From positions 1 through 64,000 of the forward strand of contig CAZBDU010000009.1 of assembly GCA_964490725.1 (NCBI GenBank): 64,000 nucleotides of DNA, read 5' to 3'. Both the position numbers and the translations under genes were made by a program. Below the pieces are notes generated by a model that had not been told where the DNA came from, made no database searches, and saw nothing but the letters and a program-made list of their open reading frames with translations. The stretch is from CAZBDU01 sp964490725. GTDB lineage: Bacteria > Spirochaetota > Spirochaetia > SZUA-6 > DRHE01. Below are positions 32,733-41,125 of this stretch, one piece after another. Position 1 is the stretch's first letter; the number at the start of each line of letters is the position of its first letter.

Positions 32733-33722
32733 ATGGTTTCGAGAGAGGGGAAGGGCCGGCTGTTCACCGATCCGGACCCAGACGCAGCCCGGCAGTTCTT
32801 CAAGGACAAGTCGCGGGCGATGACGGGGAAGGTGACCATCGCTCGTGAGGCGGTGAGCCGGCTGATTCATGACGGGGACTACCTGGCGATCGGGGGGTTC
32901 GGGCACGTGCGGATTCCAACGGCCGTGCTGCACGAGATCGTCCGGCAGGGGAGAAAGGACCTGGGCTTCGCGGGCCACACTTCCACCCACGACTTCCAGA
33001 TCCTGGCGGCAGGCAGGTGCCTGAGCAGAGTGGATGCCGCCTACGTCGTGGGGCTGGAGGCGCGCGGCCTGTCCCGCAACGCCCGCAGGATGATGGAGAG
33101 CGGCGAGGTGGAGGTGACCGAGTGGTCCAACGCCGGCCTGGCCTGGCGTCTGATGGCGGCAAGCATGGGCCTGCCCTTCCTGCCCGCAAGGAACGCCATG
33201 GGGACCGACACCTTCGCCTACAGCGCCGCCCGCCAGATCACCTGCCCCTTCACCGGCAAGAAGCTGGTGGCCTATCCCGCTCTCTACCCGGACGTCTGCG
33301 CCGTCCACGTGCACGAGGCCGACGTCTACGGAAACGCCCGCATCAAGGGGATCACCGTCTCCGACGTGGAGCTGGCTCAGGCTTCGAAGCGCGTCATCAT
33401 CACCACGGAGAGGATCATCCCGCACGAGAGGATCCGGGAGAATCCGGCGCAGACCTCGATCCCCTGGTTCCTGGTGGACGCGGTGGTGGAGGTGCCCTTC
33501 GGAAGCTATCCGGGGAACATGCCCCACGAGTACTACTCCGATGAGGAGCACCTGCGCGAGTGGCTGGCTGCCGAGGAAGATCCGGAGCGCTTCGGGCGGT
33601 TCCTGAAAGAGTACATCCTGGACTGCCGGGACTTCAACGAGTACCTGGAGCGCTGCGGCGGAATCGAGCGGATGAGACAGCTTCGCTCACTGGAGGACCT
33701 GATTGAAAGGGAGCAAGGATAG
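32733..33722 (+). CDS. CoA-transferase subunit A, glutaconate CoA-transferase type
   Basis: 329 residues. The class I CoA-transferase opening is HDGDYLAIGGFGHVRIP, followed by DLGFAGHTSTHD and a long region with CPFTGKKLVAYPALYPDV. The C-terminal extension past residue 270 is like GctA. ATG 32733 is used; the conserved part begins around MTGKVTIAREAVSRL, which could also be the start. Overlaps subunit B by 20 bp. Together they would activate a dicarboxylic or similar acid with CoA from acetyl- or succinyl-CoA. Confidence 0.85.
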   Translation: MVSREGKGRLFTDPDPDAARQFFKDKSRAMTGKVTIAREAVSRLIHDGDYLAIGGFGHVRIPTAVLHEIVRQGRKDLGFAGHTSTHDFQILAAGRCLSRVDAAYVVGLEARGLSRNARRMMESGEVEVTEWSNAGLAWRLMAASMGLPFLPARNAMGTDTFAYSAARQITCPFTGKKLVAYPALYPDVCAVHVHEADVYGNARIKGITVSDVELAQASKRVIITTERIIPHERIRENPAQTSIPWFLVDAVVEVPFGSYPGNMPHEYYSDEEHLREWLAAEEDPERFGRFLKEYILDCRDFNEYLERCGGIERMRQLRSLEDLIEREQG

Positions 33723-34506
33723 CCCGGGCGGTACGGCGCCGTATTCCTCGATCGAGCTGATGATCTGCGCGGCGGCGCGCGCCCTGGAGGACAACAGGAC
33801 GGTGGTGGTGGGCACGGGAGCGCCCTGCGCGGCGGCCATGCTGGCGCAGAAGTTGTTCGCGCCGAACCTGATCGTCATGTTCGAGGCCGGCGGAGTGGCG
33901 CCGCTCCTGCTCGCCATGCCCATATCCGTGGGGGACTCCAGGACGGTGCACCGGGGAATCAAGGCCACCAGCATGGCGGAGATCATGGCGACCTGCCAGA
34001 GGGGGCTGGTGGATTTTGCCTTTCTGGGGGGAGCGCAGATCGACCGGTTCGGCAATCTGAACTCCACCATGATCGGAGAGGACTATCGCAAGCCCAGGGT
34101 GCGCCTGCCGGGAAGCGGAGGGGCCAACGATCTGGGCTCCTTCTGCTGGCGCACCATCATCATCATCCCCCAGGATGCGCGCAAGTTCGTCCCCAAGCTG
34201 GACTTCATCACGACCCCCGGGTACCTCACCGGCAGGGGGGCTCGCGAGGAGGCCGGCCTGCCCGCCGGCACCGGTCCCTACAAGGTGATCACCAACCTGG
34301 CGGTGATCGGCTTCGACGAGGAGACGAAGTGCATGAAGGTGGAGAGCCTGCATCCCACGGTGAGCCGGGAGCAGGTGGAGGAGAACACCGGCTTCGAGCT
34401 TCTCTGGAGCCGGCAGCTGGTGGAGACCGAGCCCCCCAGCCCGCAAGAGCTCGCCACGCTGCGGACCGAGGTGGACCCCCGCGGCTACATCACCGGCCGC
34501 CGCTAG
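33703..34506 (+). CDS. CoA-transferase subunit B, glutaconate CoA-transferase type
   Basis: 267 residues. The likely catalytic Glu is in VMFEAGGVAP, matching the E-x-G position of GctB-like subunits. FAFLGGAQIDRFGNLN and GSGGANDLGSF are typical glycine-rich segments of the fold. TTG start at 33703 within the end of subunit A, so translation is coupled. It is the last intact gene before the disrupted stretch at 34.5-35.2 kb and probably completes the 24790-34506 catabolic set. Confidence 0.85.
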   Translation: MKGSKDSPGGTAPYSSIELMICAAARALEDNRTVVVGTGAPCAAAMLAQKLFAPNLIVMFEAGGVAPLLLAMPISVGDSRTVHRGIKATSMAEIMATCQRGLVDFAFLGGAQIDRFGNLNSTMIGEDYRKPRVRLPGSGGANDLGSFCWRTIIIIPQDARKFVPKLDFITTPGYLTGRGAREEAGLPAGTGPYKVITNLAVIGFDEETKCMKVESLHPTVSREQVEENTGFELLWSRQLVETEPPSPQELATLRTEVDPRGYITGRR

Positions 34507-34585
34507 GTTCATCAACCCTGATATGATGGTTTAGTGTGACATGTTCGCCGGAGAGCTGGCCGAAAAAGGGGGGTCTGCAACACTG

Positions 34586-35160
34586 ATGGCCAAGGACAAC
34601 AGCTACGAGTACCTGTACCGACACGCGCGCTCCTGGAGCGCAACCTGGAGAACTACCAGGTTCAGTATCTGGCGCGCACCCACGACTTCGGAAGACAGTC
34701 GCGGGTAGCCGCGGTGATAGTGCGGGAGATCAACGCCCGCATGCAGGAGGCCGAGCAGCAGCTGGAGATGCGGCGGGTGACCCCCTTTCATCTGTACCTC
34801 AAGCGCTCGGAGGTGGATCTGGCCTTGCCGCTGTTTCGCCTCCAGTATCTGCAGCCGATCCTGAAAGGGGGCGGGACGGTTTCGCCTCTCCCGGCAACTG
34901 GCGTTGGCCCACTGTCAAAAGCTGGCGCGCAAAGCCGGCACCGACCGCATGGAGCTGCCGGGCTTGATCGATGCCTCCTTCTTTCTGCGCTATGAGCTGA
35001 GAGGAAAGGCGGAGATCTTGCCATCGCCACGGGACACACAGGCGGAGAGCGGCAACCGGTTGCGCGAGTTGGTCCGGGGGATCCATACGCGCTCGGCCTT
35101 CGAGCACTATATCGACACCTTCGAAACGACTGCTCGCATGGAAGGAGGAGGTGGTAGTCC
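34586..35160 (+). pseudogene. Hypothetical gene with two frameshifts
   Basis: The ATG at 34586 opens a frame (MAKDNSYEYLYRHA) that is lost in the GCGCGC run near 34628 by what looks like a 2-base insertion. The next frame reads ERNLENYQVQYLARTHDFGR and then LYLKRSEVDLALPLFRLQ. A second shift in a G-run near 34868 restores the first frame, giving RLSRQLALAHCQKLARKAG and LPGLIDASFFLRYELRG. The stitched product would be about 185 residues, helical and basic, with no recognised family. The original end cannot be fixed; sequence past 35160 reads into the antisense of the next gene. The rest of 34507-35295 shows nothing else. Confidence 0.62.
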
Positions 35161-35295
35161 AGACCATCATATCTTGACAATCTGTCTCTCGGCCAGGCTT
35201 GCCTGCGCTTTTCCGGACAGAGAGGTCAGCATTTGGCGCGGCGCAAGGCGTGGAATATCTCGCAAACTGAGCGGCGGTGCTAGGCCGGAGGATTG

Positions 35296-35799
35296 CTACA
35301 CGAAGTTCGACTTGAACCGACACATGAGAAAGTCAGTTCCCACCGATTGGATACCGGGAAGGTTCGCTATGAATCGGTCGATAAAGGAGTTGACCTCCGA
35401 GATATCGGTGAAAAAGCCGTGGACGTGCAGGCTGTTTCGCGCGCTCATCTGGTAGACCGTCACGACGTCGTCTTGAGCGGCTATCCGCTGGGCCGCTGCG
35501 GCAACGTGCACGGGAGAAAACTTGAGGTCAAAGAACACTGGTAGCGGCTTCCTGACATACTCAGAAGGAACCTGGACGGTGAACTTCTGAATGACGCCCT
35601 TGACTACAAGCGACCGTATGCGTTTCGCGACGGCGACCCGCGAGAGACCGACCTTCTCGGCCACTTTGGCATACGGAGTGCGGCTGTCGTCCATCAAGAT
35701 CTTGAGTATTTGTCGGTCGATCTTGTCGATATTGCTGGTGTCGGCCTGGCTGGCGATCACCATTCCGCCTGCTCTAGCCGAAGAGACCCTACGTTCCAT
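35296..35799 (-). CDS. Lrp/AsnC-family transcriptional regulator
   Basis: 167 residues. An AsnC-type winged helix is at about 20-70 (DKIDRQILKILMDDSRTPYA, LSRVAVAKRIRSLVVKGVI), followed by a RAM-like ligand-binding domain. GGGAGGT lies eight bases before the ATG at 35799. It follows the permease gene by 100 bp on the same strand and probably senses an amino acid or related nutrient for this island. Codon use is less GC-biased than in the first 34 kb. Confidence 0.9.
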   Translation of the reverse strand: MERRVSSARAGGMVIASQADTSNIDKIDRQILKILMDDSRTPYAKVAEKVGLSRVAVAKRIRSLVVKGVIQKFTVQVPSEYVRKPLPVFFDLKFSPVHVAAAAQRIAAQDDVVTVYQMSARNSLHVHGFFTDISEVNSFIDRFIANLPGIQSVGTDFLMCRFKSNFV

Positions 35800-35899
35800 A
35801 GTCCGGTACCTCCCTCGTAAATGCGGCAGAGCACCATGACGCCTCCCTTTGGCGGGGATCGGTCCTTGTCGCCCGCGCCCCGTCTGGCTGCCCGGGCGG

Positions 35900-37510
35900 C
35901 TATCGCAGGCTCAATAGCAGGACCAGCAAGCCAATCAGCACGGCCACGCCAGCCGTGAATGGCAGTATTCTCCTCAAGATGGTGCCCTCGCTTCCCAGCG
36001 CGCCTGTGGTTGTCGTACCCAGGAGGACGTTTCCGGGGCAGATGGTGTTGCCCAAGGCGCCGCCTGTCGTTTGCGCGGCTAGAACAAGATACTCCTTCAG
36101 ATTGAGAATCTGACTGCTGGTCTGTTGGAACTTGCCGAACAGGATATTCGAGGCAAGGTTGCTGCTTGTCATGAATGAACCAAGAACGCCGACGGCAGGC
36201 GAAAGGAGTGGGAAGAGGCGGCCGGTCAGGTCCGCTGTCCCCACGGCCAGGACCGTAGTTTGCCCGGATCCGCTCATGATCCTGGACATGACGATTAGTG
36301 TAACAATACCGAACGTTGCCGGCAAGGTCTTTTGCACCGTCCTGTTGAGGATCAAGCCGAGCTTGCGCCGCCCCAGTTTCGCTATGGCCCTGAAGTATAC
36401 GAACTCGCTGCAGGCCGCAACAAACAGAAAGAGACCCGCATGTATGAGGGGCCGCAACGGCGAGTATCTCGGCTCCGCGGCGTTGACTATCCCGTACCCG
36501 GTCCTGGTTTCAGGAAACGAGAATCCCAGAGTAATCCGGCCAAGAAAGCTCTTGATCGGCGGCACCAGCAACACCAGGAGCGTAATAGAGATAAGAACGT
36601 AGTACGGGAAGGAGGCCCGGTGGAATTCCGCGTAGGCTGCTGGATCGTGTTGATCCCACGGATTGGCGTGGCTCCGAACGAGCACCTGGCTTTCAACGAT
36701 CATCCAGCGCTTCTTGTATCGAGGGAGCCGGCCGAGGAGAAACAGCGCTGCCAACGCAGCGCAGGACGGGACCAGGGCAGCGATTGTTGGATCCACCTGC
36801 GAAAGGGCAAGCTGCCCGCCCCCGTGAATCAGTGAGATCACCATGACCGCTGGCAGTCCGTTGCGCACCGCCTTTCCTTTGCCGTAAAGCCAGCAGATGG
36901 CGAGTCCGATCAGCAGATTGAAGATCCAAATGAAGATGGCCGCCCACATCGCTGTAGGATAGTACAACGCGGTCCCCGCAATTCCTGTCTGCTGGACGAG
37001 AGCTTCCCAGGCCACTGCAAGCGTCCCAAAGGTATTTGCCCACGCGTGGCCGAGGAGAGTGATGAGCACTGCTGCAACCGGCCGCACTCCCATGCCGACC
37101 AGCAAGGGCGCTCCGACGGCCACGGGCACGCCGAAGCCGGTGATGCCTTGCAGGAAGCTGACAAAGACCCAACCAACAGCTAGCAACTGCAGCAGCTCGT
37201 TCGACGTGAGTCCTTCTATTCCTCTGCGGATCGAATCGAAGCTCTTTGCTTCGTATGCCACCTCGTAGATGAGAATCGCAGGCCAGATCACGATGAGTAC
37301 GGTCAAGGCGTTCCACAATCCCTTTCCCGCCTCAAGGAAGACGAGGTTGGGCGGAGCCCTGAACGCAAGCAACGCGGACACTGCGGCTACCAACAAAGAC
37401 ACCGGTGCCGCTTTGGAAGCACCCCAATTGAGCGCAGCCATCAGGACGAAAAGCATGGCGATCGGAAGTGCCGCCAGGAGCCACATGAGAAGGTTGATGG
37501 GGAGTGTCAT
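35900..37510 (-). CDS. L-lactate permease (LctP)-family transporter
   Basis: 536 residues, about 13 membrane segments. Family features are FLQGITGFGVPVAVGAPLL, LLGHAWANTFGTLAVAW, SNLASNILFGKFQ and QTTGGALGNTICPGNVLLG. LctP proteins take up lactate or glycolate with protons. The ATG at 37510 fits the LctP N-terminus; a longer reading to 37612 adds a basic stretch not seen in the family. Lower GC than the flanks. Own promoter at 37704-37732. The substrate could differ, given the peptide-use genes nearby. Confidence 0.88.
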   Translation of the reverse strand: MTLPINLLMWLLAALPIAMLFVLMAALNWGASKAAPVSLLVAAVSALLAFRAPPNLVFLEAGKGLWNALTVLIVIWPAILIYEVAYEAKSFDSIRRGIEGLTSNELLQLLAVGWVFVSFLQGITGFGVPVAVGAPLLVGMGVRPVAAVLITLLGHAWANTFGTLAVAWEALVQQTGIAGTALYYPTAMWAAIFIWIFNLLIGLAICWLYGKGKAVRNGLPAVMVISLIHGGGQLALSQVDPTIAALVPSCAALAALFLLGRLPRYKKRWMIVESQVLVRSHANPWDQHDPAAYAEFHRASFPYYVLISITLLVLLVPPIKSFLGRITLGFSFPETRTGYGIVNAAEPRYSPLRPLIHAGLFLFVAACSEFVYFRAIAKLGRRKLGLILNRTVQKTLPATFGIVTLIVMSRIMSGSGQTTVLAVGTADLTGRLFPLLSPAVGVLGSFMTSSNLASNILFGKFQQTSSQILNLKEYLVLAAQTTGGALGNTICPGNVLLGTTTTGALGSEGTILRRILPFTAGVAVLIGLLVLLLSLR

Positions 37511-37703
37511 GCTCTTCCGCCTGCCTCTGTGCGTCGTGCCAACCGATAGCCGGCGCACACTCTGCAACAGGCTGCCTTGTTGCCGGGATGCCGGGCGCCG
37601 TGAAACGCGCAAGCCACTGTCGAAGGCCGAAAGGTCGTACCCGTCTCTGTACCTCGAATCGCTGCGCAGTCGCGCTGGTCTGCTGGGTTCTCAATCGATG
37701 CTC

Positions 37704-37732
37704 ATTCTACATCGGATGCAAACATATAGCAA
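37704..37732 (-). promoter_or_regulatory. Promoter of the LctP-family gene
   Basis: On the minus strand TTGCTA (37732-37727), 17 bp, TAGAAT (37709-37704). The leader to the ATG at 37510 is about 185 bases. The region 37511-37895 contains this and the facing promoter and no gene. Confidence 0.5.
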
Positions 37733-37804
37733 CTAAATCGCTCAAAAAAGTGTCGAGTAGAATATTCTGGCCACGAATTTGTTGCTAGTTTGGCATCCAT
37801 GTGG

Positions 37805-37833
37805 TTGACATTGTACCGTTCTTGGCATAACAT
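37805..37833 (+). promoter_or_regulatory. Promoter of the peptidase operon
   Basis: A perfect TTGACA (37805-37810), 17 bp and TAACAT (37828-37833), about 60 bp before the peptidase start. It diverges from the LctP promoter about 70 bp away, so a shared regulator such as the AsnC protein could act between them. Confidence 0.6.
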
Positions 37834-37895
37834 GCGGCAATGACGTCCATCGAGAGCGGTGTGATCGTCTTGTCCCCGGACTGGAGCGAAAGCAG

Positions 37896-38987
37896 ATGCC
37901 GGCCAGCATGAACGCGTGGCTGAGTGAGACTTTTCTCGCTTTGGTGAGGATCGCCAGTGAATCCGGCGAGGAACACGAGTTGCTCGACCATCTGCGGGAA
38001 CTTTTCGACCGTTCACTCGGCGCGTCCTGCGGGTTTGACTCCTTCGGCAATCTGATCGCCCGCATTCCGGCGAAGAACTCCTCCTGCGGTGTGCCGTTGT
38101 TCTTCGGCTGCCATGCAGACACGGTCAGGCCAGGCAAGAACGTCGTGCCAGTCATCAGGGAAGGTGTTGTCCGTTCGAACGGTGACACGATCCTCGGAGC
38201 TGACGACAAGGCCGGTATTGCGGAACTGGCCGAAGCGATCAGGACTGCCCAACGGCATCCGCCGCTGGAGATAGTAATCTCCAGAGAAGAAGAGCTCGGC
38301 TTGGTTGGCGCTAAACACGTTGACGCTTCGCAGCTGAAGTCGAAGAAGGGCTTTGTGATCGATGCGGGCTCCCTCGCTACCGTTGTAGTGGGCGGGCCGT
38401 CCTATATTGAGGTCGATGTGGAGGTGACCGGCAAGGCCGCACATGCGGGGATGGCTCCCGAGATGGGGGTCTCCGCTGTCAAAGCGGCCTGCTGTGCGGT
38501 GGCAATTCTCAAGGACGGAAGGATCGATGGGGAGAGCACCATCAATGTGGGCATGATTTCAGGCGGCGAGGTCAGAAACGGCGTCCCGGCGAAGGCCCGG
38601 ATAAGTGCGGAGTGCAGAAGCCTCTCAGACGACAAGTGCTGGCAGAATGCTGAGCTCATGAAAGAAGTATTCCAGGCTGCGGCAAGAGTACAGGGCGCCA
38701 GTGCCGAAGTGAAGCTCGAGCAAGCCTACAGAGCGATGCAGGTTGCAGAGGATGCGGAGGTGGTTCGTCTGGCCTTCAGGGCAATTCAGGCGGAAGCGCT
38801 CGAAGCCACAGCCACGGCAACGACCGGGGGTACTGACGCTTCGATCTACAATGACAAGGGCATTCAGACGGTCGTGATTGGCTACGGCGGTCAGGGGGAA
38901 CACAGCAGTCAAGAGAGCATCGCCCTGTCCGACCTGGAGAAAGGTGCGCGGATCATTCGTAACATACTGACGGAGGCTTCTGCTTGA
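37896..38987 (+). CDS. M20-family metallopeptidase
   Basis: 363 residues. The di-metal site is visible: FGCHADTV (His and catalytic Asp), LGADDKAGIAEL (bridging Asp), SREEELGLVGA (catalytic Glu and ligand), and GGQGEHSSQES (C-terminal His). A dimerisation domain lies between (EVTGKAAHAGMAPEMG). Closest layout is the tripeptidase PepT/CPG2-like group. ATG 37896 or 37908 could start it. First gene of a rightward set that ends with the peptide ABC importer. Confidence 0.9.
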   Translation: MPASMNAWLSETFLALVRIASESGEEHELLDHLRELFDRSLGASCGFDSFGNLIARIPAKNSSCGVPLFFGCHADTVRPGKNVVPVIREGVVRSNGDTILGADDKAGIAELAEAIRTAQRHPPLEIVISREEELGLVGAKHVDASQLKSKKGFVIDAGSLATVVVGGPSYIEVDVEVTGKAAHAGMAPEMGVSAVKAACCAVAILKDGRIDGESTINVGMISGGEVRNGVPAKARISAECRSLSDDKCWQNAELMKEVFQAAARVQGASAEVKLEQAYRAMQVAEDAEVVRLAFRAIQAEALEATATATTGGTDASIYNDKGIQTVVIGYGGQGEHSSQESIALSDLEKGARIIRNILTEASA

Positions 38988-39092
38988 TGGGTCCTGCTTC
39001 GCGGTCCCTACGCTGCGGCCAACATCCGACTGTGCGCAAGGCAGGTCGCCTGACGGCTTTGGACAAGAACAACTCGAAAGGAGGCACAGACA

Positions 39093-40130
39093 GTGTCCTT
39101 TTTCCTTGAGTACGAGCTGGGCAAGGCGTGCAACATCCTGGTCGGAGAGCTTTTCAACCTCAAGCCCAAAGAGACCGTCGTGATTACGGCGGACACCAGG
39201 AGCGACAGCCGCGTTGTGCATACGACGGCCCAGGCGGCGCTGTCGCGGGGCGCGTTTCCAATGGTAATCTGGCTGGCCGCTCCTTTGGGCCAGGGGCGGG
39301 CAGCCGATCCGGCGCTGCCAACAAGCTCGCTGGTTGGCGCACTCAACGGAGCCGATGCATGGATCGACTACAGCAGCGATGGTTTGTTCTATTCTACGGC
39401 CTACGATCGCGCCGTGGCAGAGAATCGGAAACTCCGATTCATGTGCCTGGAATCCATGACCACGGAAGTGATGGTTCGATGCATTGGAAGCGTGGACTTC
39501 GCCCGGCTGAAAACCCTTCTGACCGCAATCGCGGAGATGACAAGTGCCGCGAAAAGCGTCCGCATCACAACTCCGAGTGGGCAAGACCTGAAGTTCCACA
39601 ACTATCCAAACCAGAAGGTAGTACTGGAAACGGGACATGCCGACCTGCCCGGTGTCCACATGATGGGAGGCCAGATCGGCTGGAGGCCGAACATTGAGAG
39701 CGTGAGCGGCACGATCGTTTTCGACGGCTCGGTGTCCCCCTTTGGAGTACTCAGGGAGCCGGTCGTACTGCATGTCAAGAACGGTCGGATAGTTGAAGTT
39801 GCCGGCGGGAAGGAAGCCAAACAGTATGACGAATGGCTGAGAAGCTGGAATCATCCTCAGATGCTGGAATTGGCCCATGTCGACTACGGCTTCAATCCGG
39901 GAGCAACGCTTAGCGGTCATACAATCGAAGATGAAAGGGTTTGGGGAGCTACGGAATGGGGCGTAGGCCACGTGGGGGAGTTCTTCGTGCCTGGAAGCAT
40001 CGAAGCGCCCTCACATTCCGACGGCATTTGTCTGAGCTCATCGGTTTGGCTGGACGACGTTCAGCTGACCGAACGAGGCAGAGTAGTCCACCCGGATTTG
40101 TCGGCTCTTGCGGGAACGCTGAGGCGATAG
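39093..40130 (+). CDS. M29 aminopeptidase / NicX-like metalloenzyme
   Basis: 345 residues. The C-terminal half has AHVDYGFNPGA, ATEWGVGHVGEF and PSHSDGICL, comparable to the metal ligands of M29 aminopeptidases and of the related 2,5-dihydroxypyridine dioxygenase NicX (His...His-x-Asp). The sequence alone does not decide between peptide hydrolysis and ring cleavage; peptidase and peptide-importer neighbours favour the former, nitroreductase and Lrp-type neighbours do not exclude the latter. AAAGGAGG lies nine bases before the GTG at 39093. The 105 bp before it hold no other gene. Confidence 0.75.
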   Translation: MSFFLEYELGKACNILVGELFNLKPKETVVITADTRSDSRVVHTTAQAALSRGAFPMVIWLAAPLGQGRAADPALPTSSLVGALNGADAWIDYSSDGLFYSTAYDRAVAENRKLRFMCLESMTTEVMVRCIGSVDFARLKTLLTAIAEMTSAAKSVRITTPSGQDLKFHNYPNQKVVLETGHADLPGVHMMGGQIGWRPNIESVSGTIVFDGSVSPFGVLREPVVLHVKNGRIVEVAGGKEAKQYDEWLRSWNHPQMLELAHVDYGFNPGATLSGHTIEDERVWGATEWGVGHVGEFFVPGSIEAPSHSDGICLSSSVWLDDVQLTERGRVVHPDLSALAGTLRR

Positions 40131-40204
40131 GACTCATTCGGATGTGACGCGTCGAAGCGTTCACGGGCAAATCTGGCTCCAAAGGTCAGCAGGAGGCGAG
40201 CGCG

Positions 40205-40726
40205 ATGGAAACATGGGACTGCATCGCAGGAAGACGGAGCATTCGGTCGTTCACTCCGGATCCGGTACCTTTCGAGACTCTGGAACGGCTGATACTCGAC
40301 GCGGCAATCTGGGCCCCCACCGCGGGAAATGCCCAGACCTGGCGCTTCGTTGTTATTACGGACCCCTCGCTGCTGCAGAAAGTCAAGTCGGTGAGTCCCG
40401 GGATATTGGGGAATCCGCCTGCGGTCATCGCGATATGCCAGGACCTCGACGAAGCCCTGCGAAAGGGTGACACAATTGGCAAAAGGGTGTTGACGTGGAT
40501 GGACAGCGCCATGGCGGCAGAAAATCTGATGCTCGCGGGCTACAACGAAGGTTTTGGAACTTGTGCTGTTCTGTCGTTCAACGAGGCAGCGGTTCAGCAG
40601 CTGCTGCACTTGCCGTCACATGTTGTCCCCCAACTCTTGATATCGATCGGAACTCCCAAGAACAAGGCGAGAGGTCCGCGTAGAAAGGTGGAGGTCATTT
40701 GGCACAATGGATACGGAAGCACGTAA
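40205..40726 (+). CDS. Nitroreductase-family FMN oxidoreductase
   Basis: 173 residues. The FMN motif IAGRRSIRSFTPDPV and the segment APTAGNAQTWRFVV are clear; GYNEGFGTCAVLSFNE matches the late glycine-rich part. It is more diverged from classic nitroreductases than the member at 15259-15783. Its last 20 bases overlap the next gene, so the two are coupled. Role in this nutrient island unknown. Confidence 0.86.
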   Translation: METWDCIAGRRSIRSFTPDPVPFETLERLILDAAIWAPTAGNAQTWRFVVITDPSLLQKVKSVSPGILGNPPAVIAICQDLDEALRKGDTIGKRVLTWMDSAMAAENLMLAGYNEGFGTCAVLSFNEAAVQQLLHLPSHVVPQLLISIGTPKNKARGPRRKVEVIWHNGYGST

Positions 40727-41006
40727 ACAGTTTGAGCAGAAGGCGTTCGCTCTGGTAAGCTTCATGGTCTCCAGCGCCCACGGGTTGATGAGAGAGACCA
40801 AGACCTATGGCCCCTTGCGGCTGCTGGACGGTGCGAGCCGGTTCATCGACATAATGAAGGAATCCGGCCTGGACAGCTCGCGGCTGCTGGCTATGCAGGA
40901 GAAGATTGAGAAGGTCAGACTGAACGCGATGGAAAGCGAGGAACAGTATGCAGCGGACCTCCAGGAGTTGGTGATGGCTTTGATTCCACTTATGGACGAG
41001 GAGTAG
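40707..41006 (+). CDS. Small helical protein, DUF6092-like
   Basis: 99 residues, all helical (FALVSFMVSSAHGLMRETK, GPLRLLDGASRFIDIMKE). I recall a DUF6092 group of this size and pattern next to nitroreductases, but I could not check it. It overlaps the nitroreductase gene by 20 bp, which suggests a fixed stoichiometry or a complex. No signal peptide or membrane segment. Confidence 0.65.
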   Translation: MDTEARKQFEQKAFALVSFMVSSAHGLMRETKTYGPLRLLDGASRFIDIMKESGLDSSRLLAMQEKIEKVRLNAMESEEQYAADLQELVMALIPLMDEE

Positions 41007-41125
41007 GGGCGGGGGCCGCCTCTCAGAGAGAGTGGTCAAAGCCGGACGCTTTCGCGTTCATCTCCAGGCAAGGAAGTCCAAGTTCGGACAGGAATCTGAA
41101 AGAGGGACTAAGGAGGAACGAACGA

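Noticed and set aside
37504..37788. Small open frames in the 37511-37895 gap
   Set aside because: They lack ribosome sites and domain similarity and overlap well-formed divergent promoters.
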